Shown one piece after another: positions 12,548 through 24,597 of a stretch of DNA of 64,000 nucleotides. Position 1 is the stretch's first letter. The number at the start of each line of letters is the position of its first letter. The DNA is from Solen grandis (Eukaryota > Mollusca > Bivalvia > Adapedonta > Solenidae): the NCBI GenBank assembly GCA_021229015.1, contig CM037782.1, forward strand, positions 44,359,224 to 44,423,223, read 5' to 3'. Both the position numbers and the translations under genes were made by a program. A model generated the notes under the pieces. That model was not told the origin of the DNA and made no database searches. It saw only the letters and a program-made list of their open reading frames with translations.

Positions 12548-12555
12548 TATAAATA
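12548..12555 (+). promoter_or_regulatory. TATA box of the Harbinger-like ORF
   Basis: TATAAATA lies 12 bp before the first ATG and about 50 bp before the second (12606). Its spacing favours initiation near 12575-12580. Confidence 0.4.
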
Positions 12556-12566
12556 GGGACTGAAAT

Positions 12567-12875
12567 ATGGGATCAGCACCAGTTTATCTCAAGACTTGGT
12601 ACAGGATGGACCTTATGATAAACAAGAGAAGAAAAAGACTCAAGCTGCTCAACTGGCAATTACAGCTAAGCAATCAGGAAAATAATAATAATCTAGTGAA
12701 GCTGAGAACACTACCAGAAAAGCATCGAAGAAAAAATCGTAAAAGAGCTGTTTGGGTGAAACGCTGGGTTCAAAGAAGGCTAGAGTTAGGCCAGTACAGT
12801 CATCTGAAGGAAGAACTTCGCATGGAAGATATAACTGCTTTCAGAAACTTTACAAGGGTCGAACCTGAGATGTGA
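12567..12875 (+). pseudogene. HARBI1-like transposase N-terminal fragment
   Basis: This 102-codon ORF is strongly basic at residues 20-75 (KRRKR, HRRKNRKR). It then contains RAVWVKRWVQRRLELGQY, followed by SHLKEELRMED and ITAFRNFTRVEPEM. The pattern W-x-x-x-W-x-x-R-x-x-x-G-x-Y/F, then an L-x-x-E-L-R-x-E-D segment and F-x-N-F-x-R-x-x-P/E-x-M, is what I recall from the region before the DDE nuclease in Harbinger/HARBI1-type proteins. The DDE domain is missing: translation stops at 12873. A minus-strand ORF overlapping the 3' end (12786-12980) is a shadow. With the TATA box at 12548, transcripts would start after the first ATG, so Met14 (ATG at 12606) is the more likely start. It could encode a short DNA-binding or interfering protein, or be dead. 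Confidence 0.5.
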
Positions 12876-13449
12876 CTCTGAATAGAAAACCAGAAAAGCC
12901 AGGCCAATAAATACACAAACGCCCTCGCCACCTACTGGGGTCAATCGTGCGTGATCGGGAAGCAATCGTGGCTCTATCATTAAGCAATCCGGTATGAACG
13001 TGTATAATTGTTAGGCATTCGTTACTCTATCGGGTGCAATCGTGATACAATCGGCTATTCTACCCTCTATCGTTACCCTTCCTGGTGTCGAACGTGTTTC
13101 GATCGGGACTCTATCGGCATACATCTTACCTCTGTCGGGTGACATCGTGCTCTAAAAAGTGTATCGTGTTGAATCGGGGGCAAGTTGTCATCTTGAATCG
13201 TACAGTAATCGTTATTAAAACGTGTATATGGGACTAGAAATATGAAAATGTGTTTTGTGAGCCCGTTCGCACACGATCCATCCCGATGTCTGCTATCGGG
13301 GTCTATCGGCCTCCATCGTACTAGTACCGTGATAGTGGGACCGTAGTTTTACTGGCATTCACTGTAAAGATTGGCCCTGTATGCAAAGTAAATATCCCTC
13401 TACCATAATTGCTAAGATGAAATTGATCCCTTGAAAGTAAACACGTGTG

Positions 13450-14004
13450 GGTTTATGTACTAGTCCCCACTTGTTAAACCAGTTGGGGACTATAGGTTTG
13501 GATGCATCTGTTAGTCCATGATAATTCCATCCGTCAGTTTCGTTCCAAATACTTGGACAGTTATGGAAATTTAAAAACTTTAAGAAGTTTCCAACCAAAG
13601 GGCCCTTAAAGGAAGGGGGTTAGAAATATAACTTCCATTCTATAGATGGATTTTCATAAAACTTTCCAGAATAGTTTGTCATCATATGCATGCTTAAAAG
13701 GTTAAGGTCACCGGTGTTGTTAGAAATTCTTTTTGGTATCTTTACACTACATCTGTGTGTCCACTCTATAACTTCCTTATCTATGGATGGATTTTCATTA
13801 AACTTTACAAAAGTGTTTGTCATTACATGAAGATATGTTTTTACAACAACTATATGTGCGTTTGAAGGGTCAAGGTCACAGGAGTTGTTAGAAATTGTCT
13901 TTGGAAATCATAAGCATAATTTTCATGTCCATTCTATAATTTCCATATCTATGAATTGATTTTCATTAAACTTTACAGAAGTGTTTGTTATGACACAAAG
14001 ATGT
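13450..14004 (+). mobile_element. AGTCCCC-family element with tandem body, cut by the gap
   Basis: The head hairpin AGTCCCCA...TGGGGACT (13470-13500) is followed by 'ataggtttgg'. Then come repeated ~150-bp units ('attctata(a/g)', 'atggattttcattaaactttac', 'gtgtttgt', 'aaggtcac') at about 13620, 13765 and 13930. The array runs into the Ns, so no 3' end is visible. Confidence 0.6.
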
Positions 14005-14104
14005 NNNNNNNNNNNNNNNNNNNNNNNNNNNNNNNNNNNNNNNNNNNNNNNNNNNNNNNNNNNNNNNNNNNNNNNNNNNNNNNNNNNNNNNNNNNNNNNN
14101 NNNN
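14005..14104. other. Assembly gap of 100 Ns
   Basis: Exactly 100 Ns, the usual placeholder for a gap of unknown size. It interrupts a tandem-unit repeat array, a plausible cause of assembly failure. Order and distance of the two sides should not be assumed. Confidence 0.99.
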
Positions 14105-15006
14105 GGTATGTCATAATAAAGTAATAAAATTAATGTTTCTTATTAAATCATCTTAAAAGTACCTAAAAAACATCGTGAAGTTAATCAATATGGCGCGGAC
14201 GCCGACTTTAAAATCAAATAACCTCGAAAAATATTCTTGGCGATACAACGTTCATTCCGTGCCTTTATTAATTATCAAATTTGTAAGTCCATAATGACCA
14301 ATAAACGCTGATATATGCTTAATATCAAACGATTGGCTCTTCGCAATTTCTAGACATTTGCTCAGCCATGAATTTATATAACTTATAAATTTCTTTTAAT
14401 TGGTTCGGAAATATCAATACTTGCAAATATAAATTTCTAAGCCACACCACACACATTGATTGCGTTAAATGATTTCCAAACTTAACCAGAAGAGCTGCAT
14501 TAATGTAACAATTCAATATTATTGATATCTATAAAATCGTAAATTGGTTGTAATTTATCGATTTTGAGTTGCGCCAGACACATAGACTTTTTAAATAAAC
14601 TATTATTTAAATTAAAAAAAACCCGGTTTGGGGTGGGTAAACTTAAATTTTAAATGACATTTAAATAAATCTAATAATATAATTATACCCCCCCCCCCCC
14701 CCCCCCCCCCCTATTATAGATTCATGAAAGACATGAGAAAAGCATATTAGATTTAAAAATGTCGGATTTTTAGATAAAAAAAAGATAGAAACTGAAATTT
14801 GTTTTAAAGGAATCTATATATTGCGTAATGTAGATCCCTTCAATTCATTTGTTCTGCGTTATATTGCTCAATACACTGACTAGTTTTGCCCTCTCACGTA
14901 TATGGAATATATTTTCCCTTTCATTCGTAAAATCAAACAATAATGCTTTAACTGTTCATACTGAATCATACTAGATGACAATGAAGACATCTGAAAAACA
15001 CTTTAC
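14105..15006. other. Intronic or 3' flanking DNA; poly-C run
   Basis: No further exon is recognised downstream of the 15007-15306 exon. A run of 24 C (14688-14711) is the notable feature. Confidence 0.5.
14688..14711. repeat. Poly-C homopolymer (24 nt)
   Basis: Uninterrupted C run in otherwise very AT-rich DNA. Length may be affected by sequencing error. Confidence 0.95.
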
Positions 15007-15306
15007 CTCATGATGTCGTAGATGGAATTGATTTTGTCTCCAATTTTCATGCCACTCTTGTCTAAAGCAGGAAGGTTGATATATTCATGCAGCAGCGCCA
15101 CGGCGGATGCGTGTGTGTCCTCCTCGTTAACATCGGTAGTCGCTGCCGTGAGCGGATGGCCATAGAACGCCCGTATGTCGTCCGGTGGCCCATCGGCGGA
15201 CGTCGAATCGTCAGGATGCTGACCATTTTGAACGACTTTGGTCTCCCCATCATTGTTGTTGGTCTGGAGTAGGTCTGCTGCATTTGTGTCTGTCTTCAGT
15301 TCCTCT
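15007..15306 (-). CDS. Internal coding exon of an unrecognised minus-strand gene
   Basis: Read on the minus strand, this 300-nt block is open throughout and bounded by an acceptor (pyrimidine-rich ...TTTATTTCCAG) and a donor (GAG|GTAAAG). It carries 1 nt completing an upstream codon, 99 codons, then 2 nt. The peptide begins EELKTDTNAADLL, passes through a polar, acidic, Asn/Asp/Thr-rich probably disordered stretch, and ends in a more structured part (SAVALLHEYINLPALDKSG, then KIGDKINSIYDIM). No transmembrane segment or catalytic motif is visible and I do not recognise the family. Its phase accepts both the exon at 60490-60559 (giving ...SIYEEELK) and the exon at 37547-37611 (giving ...GKLIEELK). 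It is more GC-rich than the surrounding intron. The next exon downstream is not identified; the assembly gap lies about 0.9 kb away. Confident as an exon, unknown as to function. Confidence 0.85.
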
Positions 15307-15714
15307 CTGGAAATAAAGGAAAGATATTCAATGAAATGTTCAAAATCTTCCTCTTTGCCGACTTGTCAGCACTAATACTATCTCCACAAGAGCGTGCATA
15401 CATTGGTATTATGCATGCGAAAATGTCTATTCTGTAGATCAATACATGATTGATTAATATACTAAGTATTGAATTGAAAAGTCCTCAATTCGAAACATTT
15501 GCCAATATATTATAAACCAATTAAAAGCAATTGCTTGGTTTATATAATTTAAATTATTTTAATCGATATCATAATGTCGAGTTCCATTTATTTCATAATT
15601 GTTTTCACCAAATAACGTTATGTCATTTGTTTTTAGAAACATTTAACTTGGTAAAGGCATACACACTTTTTCTCAGTAAAGTGTAAGATAAAACAATAGC
15701 ATCTATTTGTTTAT

Positions 15715-15995
15715 GTTTGATTAACCGTCCCATCGACAGTTATTTCAGTCATTTGGAGACTGTGTCTACATGAGACTGATAAAGAGCTGGCACACTGCAG
15801 TATCACGCTGTAGACATGTGGCATGATACCTAGTCACATTATCCTGACAGCGAGTCCAGCCCTAGAACTACCCCTACATGCTTAGCGCCAAGAAAGGGAG
15901 TAAATCTCATTTTACGATTTTATTATGTCGCGGCCGAAGATTTAACCCACAACCTCCCGCTCCCCAGGCGTACCATTCGGCCATCGGGGATGGTG
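15715..15995 (-). mobile_element. SINE family 1 copy
   Basis: On the minus strand a tRNA-like head (GATGGCCGAATGG A-box-like, then GGTTGTGGGTTAAATC as a decayed B box) leads into a conserved body ('cttggcgct', 'ggataatgtgac', 'catgtctac', 'ctgcagt') and ends near CGATGGGACGGTTAA. Copies recur at 21969, 27667, 29510, 31111, 32578, 37993 and 62433. This resembles bivalve tRNA-derived SINEs with a conserved central domain (BivaMD-like is my guess). Confidence 0.75.
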
Positions 15996-16494
15996 AAATG
16001 TCTTTTTAAAACGATATGCGGCGTTGATGGGGACTAAAATAATGAAGAATATAAAACGGTTTTATGATGCACGAATCAATGTATCTGTGAACAATTCCCC
16101 TCCAACCGCAATTACTGAGATAAAGCAAGATGTAACCACCTTACAGTCTTATAGAGACGGTGAAACGGGATAATATATACTGCAGATATATAATAGGTTA
16201 TATATAATAATAACGTATGATCAATGTGCATTTTGGAGAAGTGTTCAGATAAAAACAGCAATATATCAGTCAAAAAGTCAACCTTTTGTGAAAATGAAGC
16301 ATATATATATGGTAAAACTAGCAACTGTTAGTCTTAACTGCATTTTTCTGTTCGACCAAAATGATATTATAATTGTGGTCAAACGTAATCTGAGAAACCC
16401 AAGCTTATCATGTTTCTCTTTTTTTTGTCTTATCATTATTTATTTTCCCCGTTAAGGCAAAAAAAAGTTGCTTGTTTCCTCTAACTTTTTCCGA

Positions 16495-16625
16495 AAAAAA
16501 AAATAGGCTCGGTAGGTCGTCTGAACTTTTATTTATTTTTTTACTTTTCACCCTTTTTTGATACCGTTATAGCCCGAATGTTACGTCGTTACAAAAAAAT
16601 AGGGTCGGTAGGGTTAGTTGAAACA
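16495..16625. repeat. Paired A-rich 'ATAGGGTCGGTAGGGT' repeats
   Basis: Two diverged copies of AAAAAAATAGG(G/C)TCGGTAGG (about 16497 and 16595) lie ~100 bp apart. No further structure. Confidence 0.5.
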
Positions 16626-16950
16626 AGTAATTTCTTTTTATTACGCTCACGGTGTCAAGGAGATACTTATTTCTCACCATGAAGTCGTGGTTTCTACCCG
16701 TAACGCCTCTCGTCCTCCTTTAGAATTATTCTAATAATTTCGTTCATGCTTAAGCCCAGTATACATCGTTTCTTACACCCATTATAATTTTACTCGTATA
16801 TTTTATGAAAGATACGCCTCCTACAGGATTCGAACCCACTACCACTGGATCAATGAACCGGCGTTTTACCACTGCATGACGCTTTAACCCATTTTTTTTC
16901 GTCAATGTTCACTTCAATTACTGAGAAAATGACATCAAACTGTAGGACTT

Positions 16951-17082
16951 GAGTTTACCGTCGCTTCGACAGTATTTCAGTCATATAGCGACTTCCAGCT
17001 AATTACAGGTGGAGGAAGACTCCGAATGCTCGGAAGCATCCGGGTAGAACCACCGGCCTACCGCAAGCCTGCCGGGACTCTT
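16951..17082 (-). mobile_element. SINE family 2 copy, head missing
   Basis: 'gagtttaccgtcgcttcgac' through 'ggaagcatccgg' matches 24362-24500 closely, but the tRNA-like head is lost. Confidence 0.7.
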
Positions 17083-17890
17083 GACACCTGTCGCGTCGTA
17101 CTAGCTGCGCTTTGCTCTCTTATATCAGTGACTTTCTCATTAATTTATTCACGTTGAAATATCTTTATCATATCATCATTAAACATTAATTCAAATTTAC
17201 TGCCATCCATCCTCACTTGTTAATGTTCAAACAGTAAATACTGAATGAATGGTGAAACTTCCATTCTAATTTGGTATATGATATCGAAAAGGAGAGACGT
17301 TTCTTTATTATCAATCAAAATTGAACACACAAATATTGATGTAACATGAACCTCCCATTCGATGTCTCAGCCTTATTACCTGCCTGCCGCAGCAGTCGAT
17401 ACACAATTGATTGACAGGGAATAAGGTGGGGAACATAAAATCTGAATCTTGTGTCCCGGCTTTAGTGCAGTAGATTTAAATTAAGCCGCGAACTTCCACG
17501 TTGGATAAGATTAAGACATTTCTACAGACATTAGAAGCCTACGCTCGCTTTGGTCTTCTGTTGTTTTCAGATATGTCTGAATATATTCTATCTTATATAA
17601 GGGTTTCCATTTTGTATCTATAATCACGTGAGGGGGGTCTTCCAATACTCAACTTACGTTGAAATAATTAGCGTGTTCTGCTTATTTACCGGTGTAATGT
17701 TGCGTATAATTGGAGGTTAAAAGCGTTACACATTACATGTATCAATAGACTGCATGGTAGCGAAAAAGATGAAAAGATCCCCCCTTTATAAACCATATGT
17801 AGATCGTCATATTAATCATTTATGTAATGGATAAATTGCGCTGTCACAGACAGCTACTCGAGATTATGTAAGCAACGCTTGTGAAACGCA

Positions 17891-17894
<4 letters not shown>

Positions 17895-17924
<30 letters not shown>
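17895..17924. repeat. (TA)n microsatellite
   Basis: About 15 uninterrupted TA units. Confidence 0.95.
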
Positions 17925-17927
<3 letters not shown>

Positions 17928-18376
17928 GTTTCATCTCCTGCAATTATATAATATAATATCATTTCATTGTTATTTTATTTTGATCAGGAATCATAAGGCA
18001 TTAAAATGAAATATTTAAAACAGAAATAAATCAGTTTGACGAGAGATAATGGGTATATAATGAGGGTGGCTATTTATGTAAAGTGCATGTAATGTAAAGA
18101 GCGATAAATCAGTCAAATATGACAGGGTTTGCATTTTGCATAAACTTATCTTTCAAATATTTAGACACTTAAGCCGCAAAGCAGGTTTGGTTTTTAACAC
18201 AATTACTGGTGGATGAAGCATTAAACAGATTCTGAATATATTTGTCCATCAGTTTTATCACCTTTCATCAGAATGATAATATGGGAACGTTTAAATAGAG
18301 AAATGTCCAAGTGTATAGATAGATTACCACTGATGAATTGTTGAATTGTTGAATGGATTTGAAAAAAAAAAACACA

Positions 18377-19696
18377 AACAAGAGCTGTCAGAGGACAGCA
18401 CGCTCGACTATTCAAAATGCTTGTTAGTAAATCAGATGAAATCCATTTCAATTCTTGCCCTTCACATACCCTGTACATAATAATAGTCAAACATGATATA
18501 CCTTGATAGTCTGATACCCCTTAATATTTTTATGATGTCTAAAATCAATCCCATGCCTAGTTACTGAGACATAAGCACAATAACACTGAGCATGCAAAAC
18601 TTTAACCAAAAATCCAAGTTAGAAAAGGGCCATAATTTGTATAAAATTCAGTCCAAAAGTTATCCTCCTTAGTTTTCTGATGCCCCTGAAGACACCCCTT
18701 CACTTTCTAGTCAATTCCACAAGCAATTTCTGAGATATCAGCTGGATAGTAGTTTGAATGCAAAATTTAACCAAAATTCTAAGTTAAAAGGGATCATAAT
18801 TTTTAATATATTCCATCAAGTGTTATCTTCCTTTATACCTAAACATATTAAAGATGTTTCAAATAAATTCCATGCCTGGACTCTAAGATATTAGCATGAA
18901 AGTACCTTGCATGCAAAACTTCAACCAAAATTTCTAAGTTAAAAAAGGGGCCATAACTTGTAATATATTCTATCAAAAGTTATTTACCTTGATAGTATGA
19001 TACTCCTAAATATATTAAAGATGTTTAAAATCAATCGCATGCCTGGATACTGAGATATTAGCATGAAGTTAACTTGCATGCAAAACCTTAACCAAAATTT
19101 CTAAGTTAAAAAGGGGCCATAATTTGTAACATATTCCATCAAGAGTTATCTACCATGAAAGTATGATACCCCTAAACATATTAAATATGTTTCAAATCAA
19201 TCGCATGCCTGGATACTGATATATAAGCGTGAGAGTATCTTGCATGCAAAACTTTAACCAAAATTTCTAAGTTAAAAAGGGGCCATAATTTGTAATATAT
19301 TCCATTAAGAGTTATATACCTTGGTTGTCTGATGCCCCTCAACATATTCATAAACTTTCAAGTCAATACCATGAATGGTTACTGAGATACAAACTAGATA
19401 GTAGCTTGCACGCAAAACTTTAACCATATATTCTATTGCATGCAAAACTTTAACCAAAATTTCTAAGTTAAAAAGGGGCCATAATTCATATTAAATTCCA
19501 TCAAGAGTTACCAACCTTGGTTGTCAGATGCCCCTGAACATATTTATTAACTTTCAAGTCAATACCCTGAATGGTTATTAAGATATAAGGTTGATAGTAA
19601 CTTGCACGCAAAACTTTAACCAAAAGCTGCAACGCCAACGCCGACGCCATGGCGAACACAATAGCTCTCATATTCTTCGAATAGTCGAGCTAAAAA
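18377..19696 (-). mobile_element. AGCTCGAC-family Helentron/HINE-like element, full length
   Basis: Read on the minus strand, the head TTTTTAGCTCGACTATTC pairs with GAATATGAGAGCT. The body has about six ~160-165-bp units ('aaaaaggggccataattt', 'catgcctgg', 'tgcatgcaaaactttaacc' on the plus strand). The end carries GAATAGTCGAGC (inverse of the head arm), a perfect GCTGTC-CTCT-GACAGC hairpin and TCTTGTTT. No ORF. This is the best-preserved single element of the hairpin-bounded class here. Confidence 0.7.
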
Positions 19697-20397
19697 TCAA
19701 AAATCATATATTGCTTGATACTCAAATGCATTCGCCTGTTTATTACGTAACAAGCATATGAAATGAAAAAAGTTTAAAATATTATAAATTCTTGCGTGTT
19801 GCAGTTGTTTTTTCTCTTAAAATCTTTGGACATGATATTTCCCATACTATTTCAACGTTGGATTTTGTATTTTTAATTATCGAATCAATATGGAGAATTA
19901 AAGTACTTATTGTGTTATTATGATACTTGAATACTATTTGAGAAGATGCAAGGCTATGACAATGATATTTTATTGATATCTGAATCACGGCAAGAGCTGC
20001 TAGCCTTTCTTCAGCAACATGGTCTGCTTAAATAGAAGAGGCAAATTATGATGGTCCTAACGCTGAAGTTTAATTTTCATGTACCTAGATGTGGTTTCAA
20101 TTAAATCAATGTTAGTATGTACACGTCGTATATTTTTTTTACAAATTCATTCAGAAATCATAGTATACCACAAACAGTGTGATCGCTCTTTCTCTCTCCC
20201 CCACTTTATTTATTTATTTATTTACTAAGTTGCAAAAGAAAGTGTAATTTAATTTCAGTAATTTATACGTACTTTTTTAAGATATCATACCTATTTCATT
20301 ATTGCCTTAGAGTTTTGACCAGTATGCCATTGCTTTTTTTTATTTTGAAAATAATGCTCTTTTCGGGGAATGTTCTCAACCCAAATGTAATGTATTT

Positions 20398-20447
20398 CTG
20401 AAATAATCAATATATGAAATAATCAATATATGAAATAATCAATATAT
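20398..20447. repeat. Short tandem array, three copies
   Basis: Three units of 'tgaaataatcaatata' in a row, the last with a variant end. Confidence 0.9.
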
Positions 20448-21968
20448 GAATTAACGAAAATTTGCAGCGCGTACGCTCTTTTACAAATAAGTTTACAATT
20501 AGATTCCCTACATTTATGTTCATATCACTAATTTCTGGGAGTTTACGAACGATTAGGACATAGTATTTCTAATTCCAGAATAGACTGGAATAGACAGAAT
20601 AGACTTTACTTTTTAAATAACACGATTGGATCTTGATATACACACGAGAGAATATATTTTATCTAAAATATCCTGCTTGATGCTTGAATTAGTAAGCATC
20701 TGAGAAAACAGAAAAAGTAAATATTTGACCACTTGTTAATCAAATTACTATTGCACTTCAGAAATGAATGGCAAATTGGTTAAATATATTCATATTGAAT
20801 CACAAATTTCCTCCTATATGTTACGTGAAGTCATTAAAGACACATGAACAGTGCACACTGACATATTTAGCGGAAAACGTCTCTGCAGTAAAGAGCTTAA
20901 ATGAGTTTTGAAATTGAAACATACTTAGGAGAAAAATTAAATTATAAACAAATAGTTTCTCTTTAGCTGAGAATAAAAGGCAAACTATGAGCATATAAAC
21001 ACGAAAACATTTTATCTTAACGAAGGAATTAATTAAGCAAATGCAACATTGGTTAAGTCAAAGCACCGCTGTTATATTCCATACATTAATCAAATGTTTA
21101 TGTAACATAACACGTGCAATGTAGTGGACAACTACGAAGAAACATTGTTATTCAACTAAATTGGGGATTTTTGGTGTGATAAATATTTGTTTTAGTATGA
21201 TACAGAAATATGCAAACTTTTTCAAAGTTTATAAATCTCCCGAATTAGACTGACACATCAGCCATTGAAAAAGAAAAGTAACGTAAAATAATAATAATAA
21301 TTAAATAATAATAATAGTAATATTTCTTCGAAAAAAGATAATTATTTTTTCAATTTAATAAAATAATAATATATATATATATATAAGTTAAATCGAAATG
21401 GAATCACCGTATATTCTACGTACAATTTCGATGCACATATCACTAACATCAGTTGCTCCCAGTCACTGAGTATATCCATCTCAGAAGGTCTTACTTCTTC
21501 TTTTCTTTTTCTCTGGTTAAAAATGCCCAGACAACTATTTTACTAAGTTTATTTTAGTTGCAAATTGGCCAAAGGAACTCGACAGATACGAGATACCAAT
21601 CAGAATGCAAATCCCATCGTTTGTCCTTGAATATATGGCTACCCTTCCTTGCCATGCCTCAGTGAATTACTAATGCAAACGTTCATACGATTGAATGATG
21701 CATTGGTTAATATATCTATTGTGCAAATATCAACGAATCTGATTGAAGCAACGACAGTTTCCGAATTGCTAACTTGGCGTTTAACGAGTTCTATATCTTA
21801 ATCAAAATAATTGTAATAGTTAACTCTTTCTTGGGGATCGTCTTCACTTTTGAATATAATACTGCCCCACTGCATTCCCGTTCATTTTGTCGACATGATA
21901 CCACTTCACTTCTGAAAACAGCTATCCTGTCCTTAACCATCCTTTTCGTATGTTTATGTGGTTGATTT

Positions 21969-22172
21969 ACGCCCCACCAGCAGAATTTCAATCGATCTAG
22001 GGGACTCAGCCAATCTGAGACCCCGCTGCTATTTAGAGTCTTACACATGTGACATGATACAACACCCAGTTCTGTTATTCTGACAAATTGTCAACCAGTT
22101 CTGGAACTTATTTGGTATGAGTCAAAGAACTTCCATTCCCGGGGCGGACGATCTAACCGCTTATCCAGTCCT
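21969..22172 (-). mobile_element. Diverged SINE family 1 copy
   Basis: Family motifs 'gccccacc', 'cacatgtgacatgatac', 'gttattctgaca' and 'accagttctggaac' appear in family order. The tRNA-like head is eroded. Confidence 0.55.
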
Positions 22173-22584
22173 TTCTAACACGATTTCTTCGAATCAGTGT
22201 GAAGAAAGAATTAACTGCATACTAATTTATATTAGATTTTTTTTTTCTAAACCATATACATGTATATGCCAATACCCACCAAGCTGACTTAGACCAAAGC
22301 AACTTCACTGGTTCCGCTGGGCATAGAAACCATGATCTGTCGCAACAAGGGCGTACAATATAACCTGATATATTAGCTACAGAAATAATCGTTCTACCAA
22401 GCCATGTGATACGAGACAATACTGATTCACCTAAAGCCGAATCATTAATCTCGCGAGTCTAAGATTTTAGACTCAATGGACGTGCATGTTCACAAAGTCG
22501 CAGTAATTTAATTTCATATCTATGCACAAAACAGAATTTAAAACTTAATGAAATACTTGATCAACCAGAATAAGAAAGGGCTAT

Positions 22585-22640
22585 TTGCATGTTTGCGGAG
22601 CCGAAGGTTTTGGGATCGAATCCCGTTCATGTCAAGAATC
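22585..22640 (+). repeat. tRNA-like relic
   Basis: 'gcggagccgaagg' (A-box-like) and GGGATCGAATCCCG (B-box-like) suggest a decayed tRNA-derived head. No cloverleaf closes. Confidence 0.3.
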
Positions 22641-22927
22641 ATGGGGTTAAGTGGGAATGGTTAAAGATCAAACGTATAATAAGGGAGATAACAACGAGAA
22701 GCAGTTGTTCTAATTGTTACAGTTACTGCAGCAGACGTTGGTTATCGGACTTGACAATGTTAATAAGCAATTCAAGTCATAGTTTCATTACATTAAGGTA
22801 AATGTGGCCTTGTCACAATTATTCATAAATTAGTTCCACGTTATGTTAACACGCTTCAACACGAATGTTTTACAAATGGCTGCAAGTACGGCTAAATTTG
22901 CATATATGATATTAAACGGACACCATA

Positions 22928-22933
<6 letters not shown>

Positions 22934-22993
<60 letters not shown>
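22934..22993. repeat. (TA)n microsatellite
   Basis: About 30 perfect TA units, the longest dinucleotide tract here. It produces a spurious Ile-Tyr ORF. Confidence 0.97.
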
Positions 22994-22996
<3 letters not shown>

Positions 22997-24361
22997 TTAA
23001 TTAATACATCTGTTGGTAAGCTTTGACGATTGAAACATAGCAACAGTTTTGTTTCCTCAACGCTAAGGATGTAAATGTAATTCGCCCCATTCATTAATAA
23101 GGAAATTTTAATCACCAATCTGAATAAATATTCTTGTATAAGTACACAGATAAAACAAACCTATCACATTATATCAAGTTATGTATGACATGTTAATGAC
23201 GAAACCTTGTAAGATGTAAGTACATACATTACTTTACCAAATATTTGCATTAAGGATTTAATTGCGGACAGATGACCTGTTATATATTTTGCATAAAAAG
23301 GATCTTCATTTTAAAAATAATATATCAAAATAAAAATAGCACTTGTTTAAACATGTGTGGAAATATATAAATTAAAGAAACTGACATAAAATAAAACTTT
23401 GGCCCCATACCACTCCCTTATAACATTTTTTGAAAATAGTAAATTTAAATTATGAAGAGTGAAATGTAAGGAAAAAGAAAACTCACAAAATTTTCCTAGA
23501 ATCCGTCGATTTTGACAAGAGACGCATTTTGCTTACTTATTCCTCGAAAAATATAACCGAATCACCAGCTTGTGTATAACAGCATGATTTTAAAAAAAAA
23601 ATCAAATAAACGAAATAAAAATGATATCTGCTTCAAACAGCCAAATGTAAACACATGACCGAATTTGACAGTCCCGTTCAGAAGGTGTATTCTACAGCTG
23701 TCTTGATGCGCTTCACTGACACGACTTCAGCCGTTTGTTTCAGTCCTTAGTTTGTTAACATACAAAAAACAATGTTTAAAAATTACACGTGATGAAATAA
23801 TATGACTGAAAGAAGATCTGTATTTTGCTGCAATGTGACATAATGCGTGTAAATCTTAAGTTTTTTTTCTTATAAAGCAACTCTTTTTGTAAACTGTAAT
23901 GTTTTGAATTTTATTCATTTTTCATCATGTGCGTAAAAAGTGTGGATTATATAAGCATCTTAACGTGATATTAATAATGATATTTTTACCTTGCATAAAG
24001 AAATCAGACGGCAAATTGAAATGAAAATTATTTCGACAATCAGTATATACATGAATTTCTTTTACAGTCTTAACAACCGAACTTTCAACAAAAATCTTTT
24101 TTTTTTTCACGATAAATATTAAATAAAACCATACGCGTTTGATTTTTTTTCCCAATAAATAAGTCATTTAGTAAAGGATTCAGGTTGGAGTGGCTTATTT
24201 TTATCCATATTACTTATTTATTGATAGAATCTCAAACTCCTGTGATAAAATAAAATCAACGATGCGGAAAATATTGTTTTATTTATGACACAAGGTTTTG
24301 ACATAAACTTTCCTCGGCATAACTTCATTTTTTTTTCCAACAAGACTTTACTTGACTATTT

Positions 24362-24597
24362 GAGTTTACCGTCGCTTCGATAGTATTTCGGTCATATAGC
24401 GACGTCCAGCTAATTACAGGTGGACGAAGACCCCGAATGCACGGAAGCATCCGGATAGAACCACCGATCTACCGCAAGCCAGCTGGAAGGATTCCTCACA
24501 TGAAAATCCGAATTATCCTGCTGGGATTCGAACCCACGCGTGAGGGGCTGAGTGAGTGTTAAAGTCAGCGACTTTACCCTCTCGGCCACGGAGGCCA
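24362..24597 (-). mobile_element. SINE family 2 copy, complete
   Basis: On the minus strand GGCCTCCGTGGCCGAGAGGG, a long variable-arm-like stretch and GGGTTCGAATCCCA form a tRNA-Leu/Ser-like head with good A and B boxes. The body follows with 'ggatgcttccg' and ends at 'cgacggtaaactca'. Truncated relatives are at 16951, 33911 and 61397; a head-only relative is at 48555. Confidence 0.75.

Larger units (their letters stand above)
12029..13343 (+). mobile_element. PIF/Harbinger-like DNA transposon remnant
   Basis: The ends CGGTCCCACTATC and GATAGTGGGACCG are exact 13-bp inverted repeats flanked by TA (12027-12028 and 13344-13345). Harbinger elements usually duplicate TWA, and no 3-bp duplication is seen here. 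Both flanks (about 12040-12540 and 12930-13340) are crowded with ATCGG/ATCGT motifs in either orientation, an unusual subterminal structure. A central ORF (12567-12875) has the N-terminal character of HARBI1-like transposases. At 1315 bp the element is too short for both Harbinger proteins, so it is a deletion derivative. Confidence 0.65.

Noticed and set aside
13923..14156. ORFs running through the N gap on both strands
   Set aside because: Their length is created by undefined codons.
22912..23118. ORF with alternating Ile-Tyr
   Set aside because: Translation of a (TA)n microsatellite.
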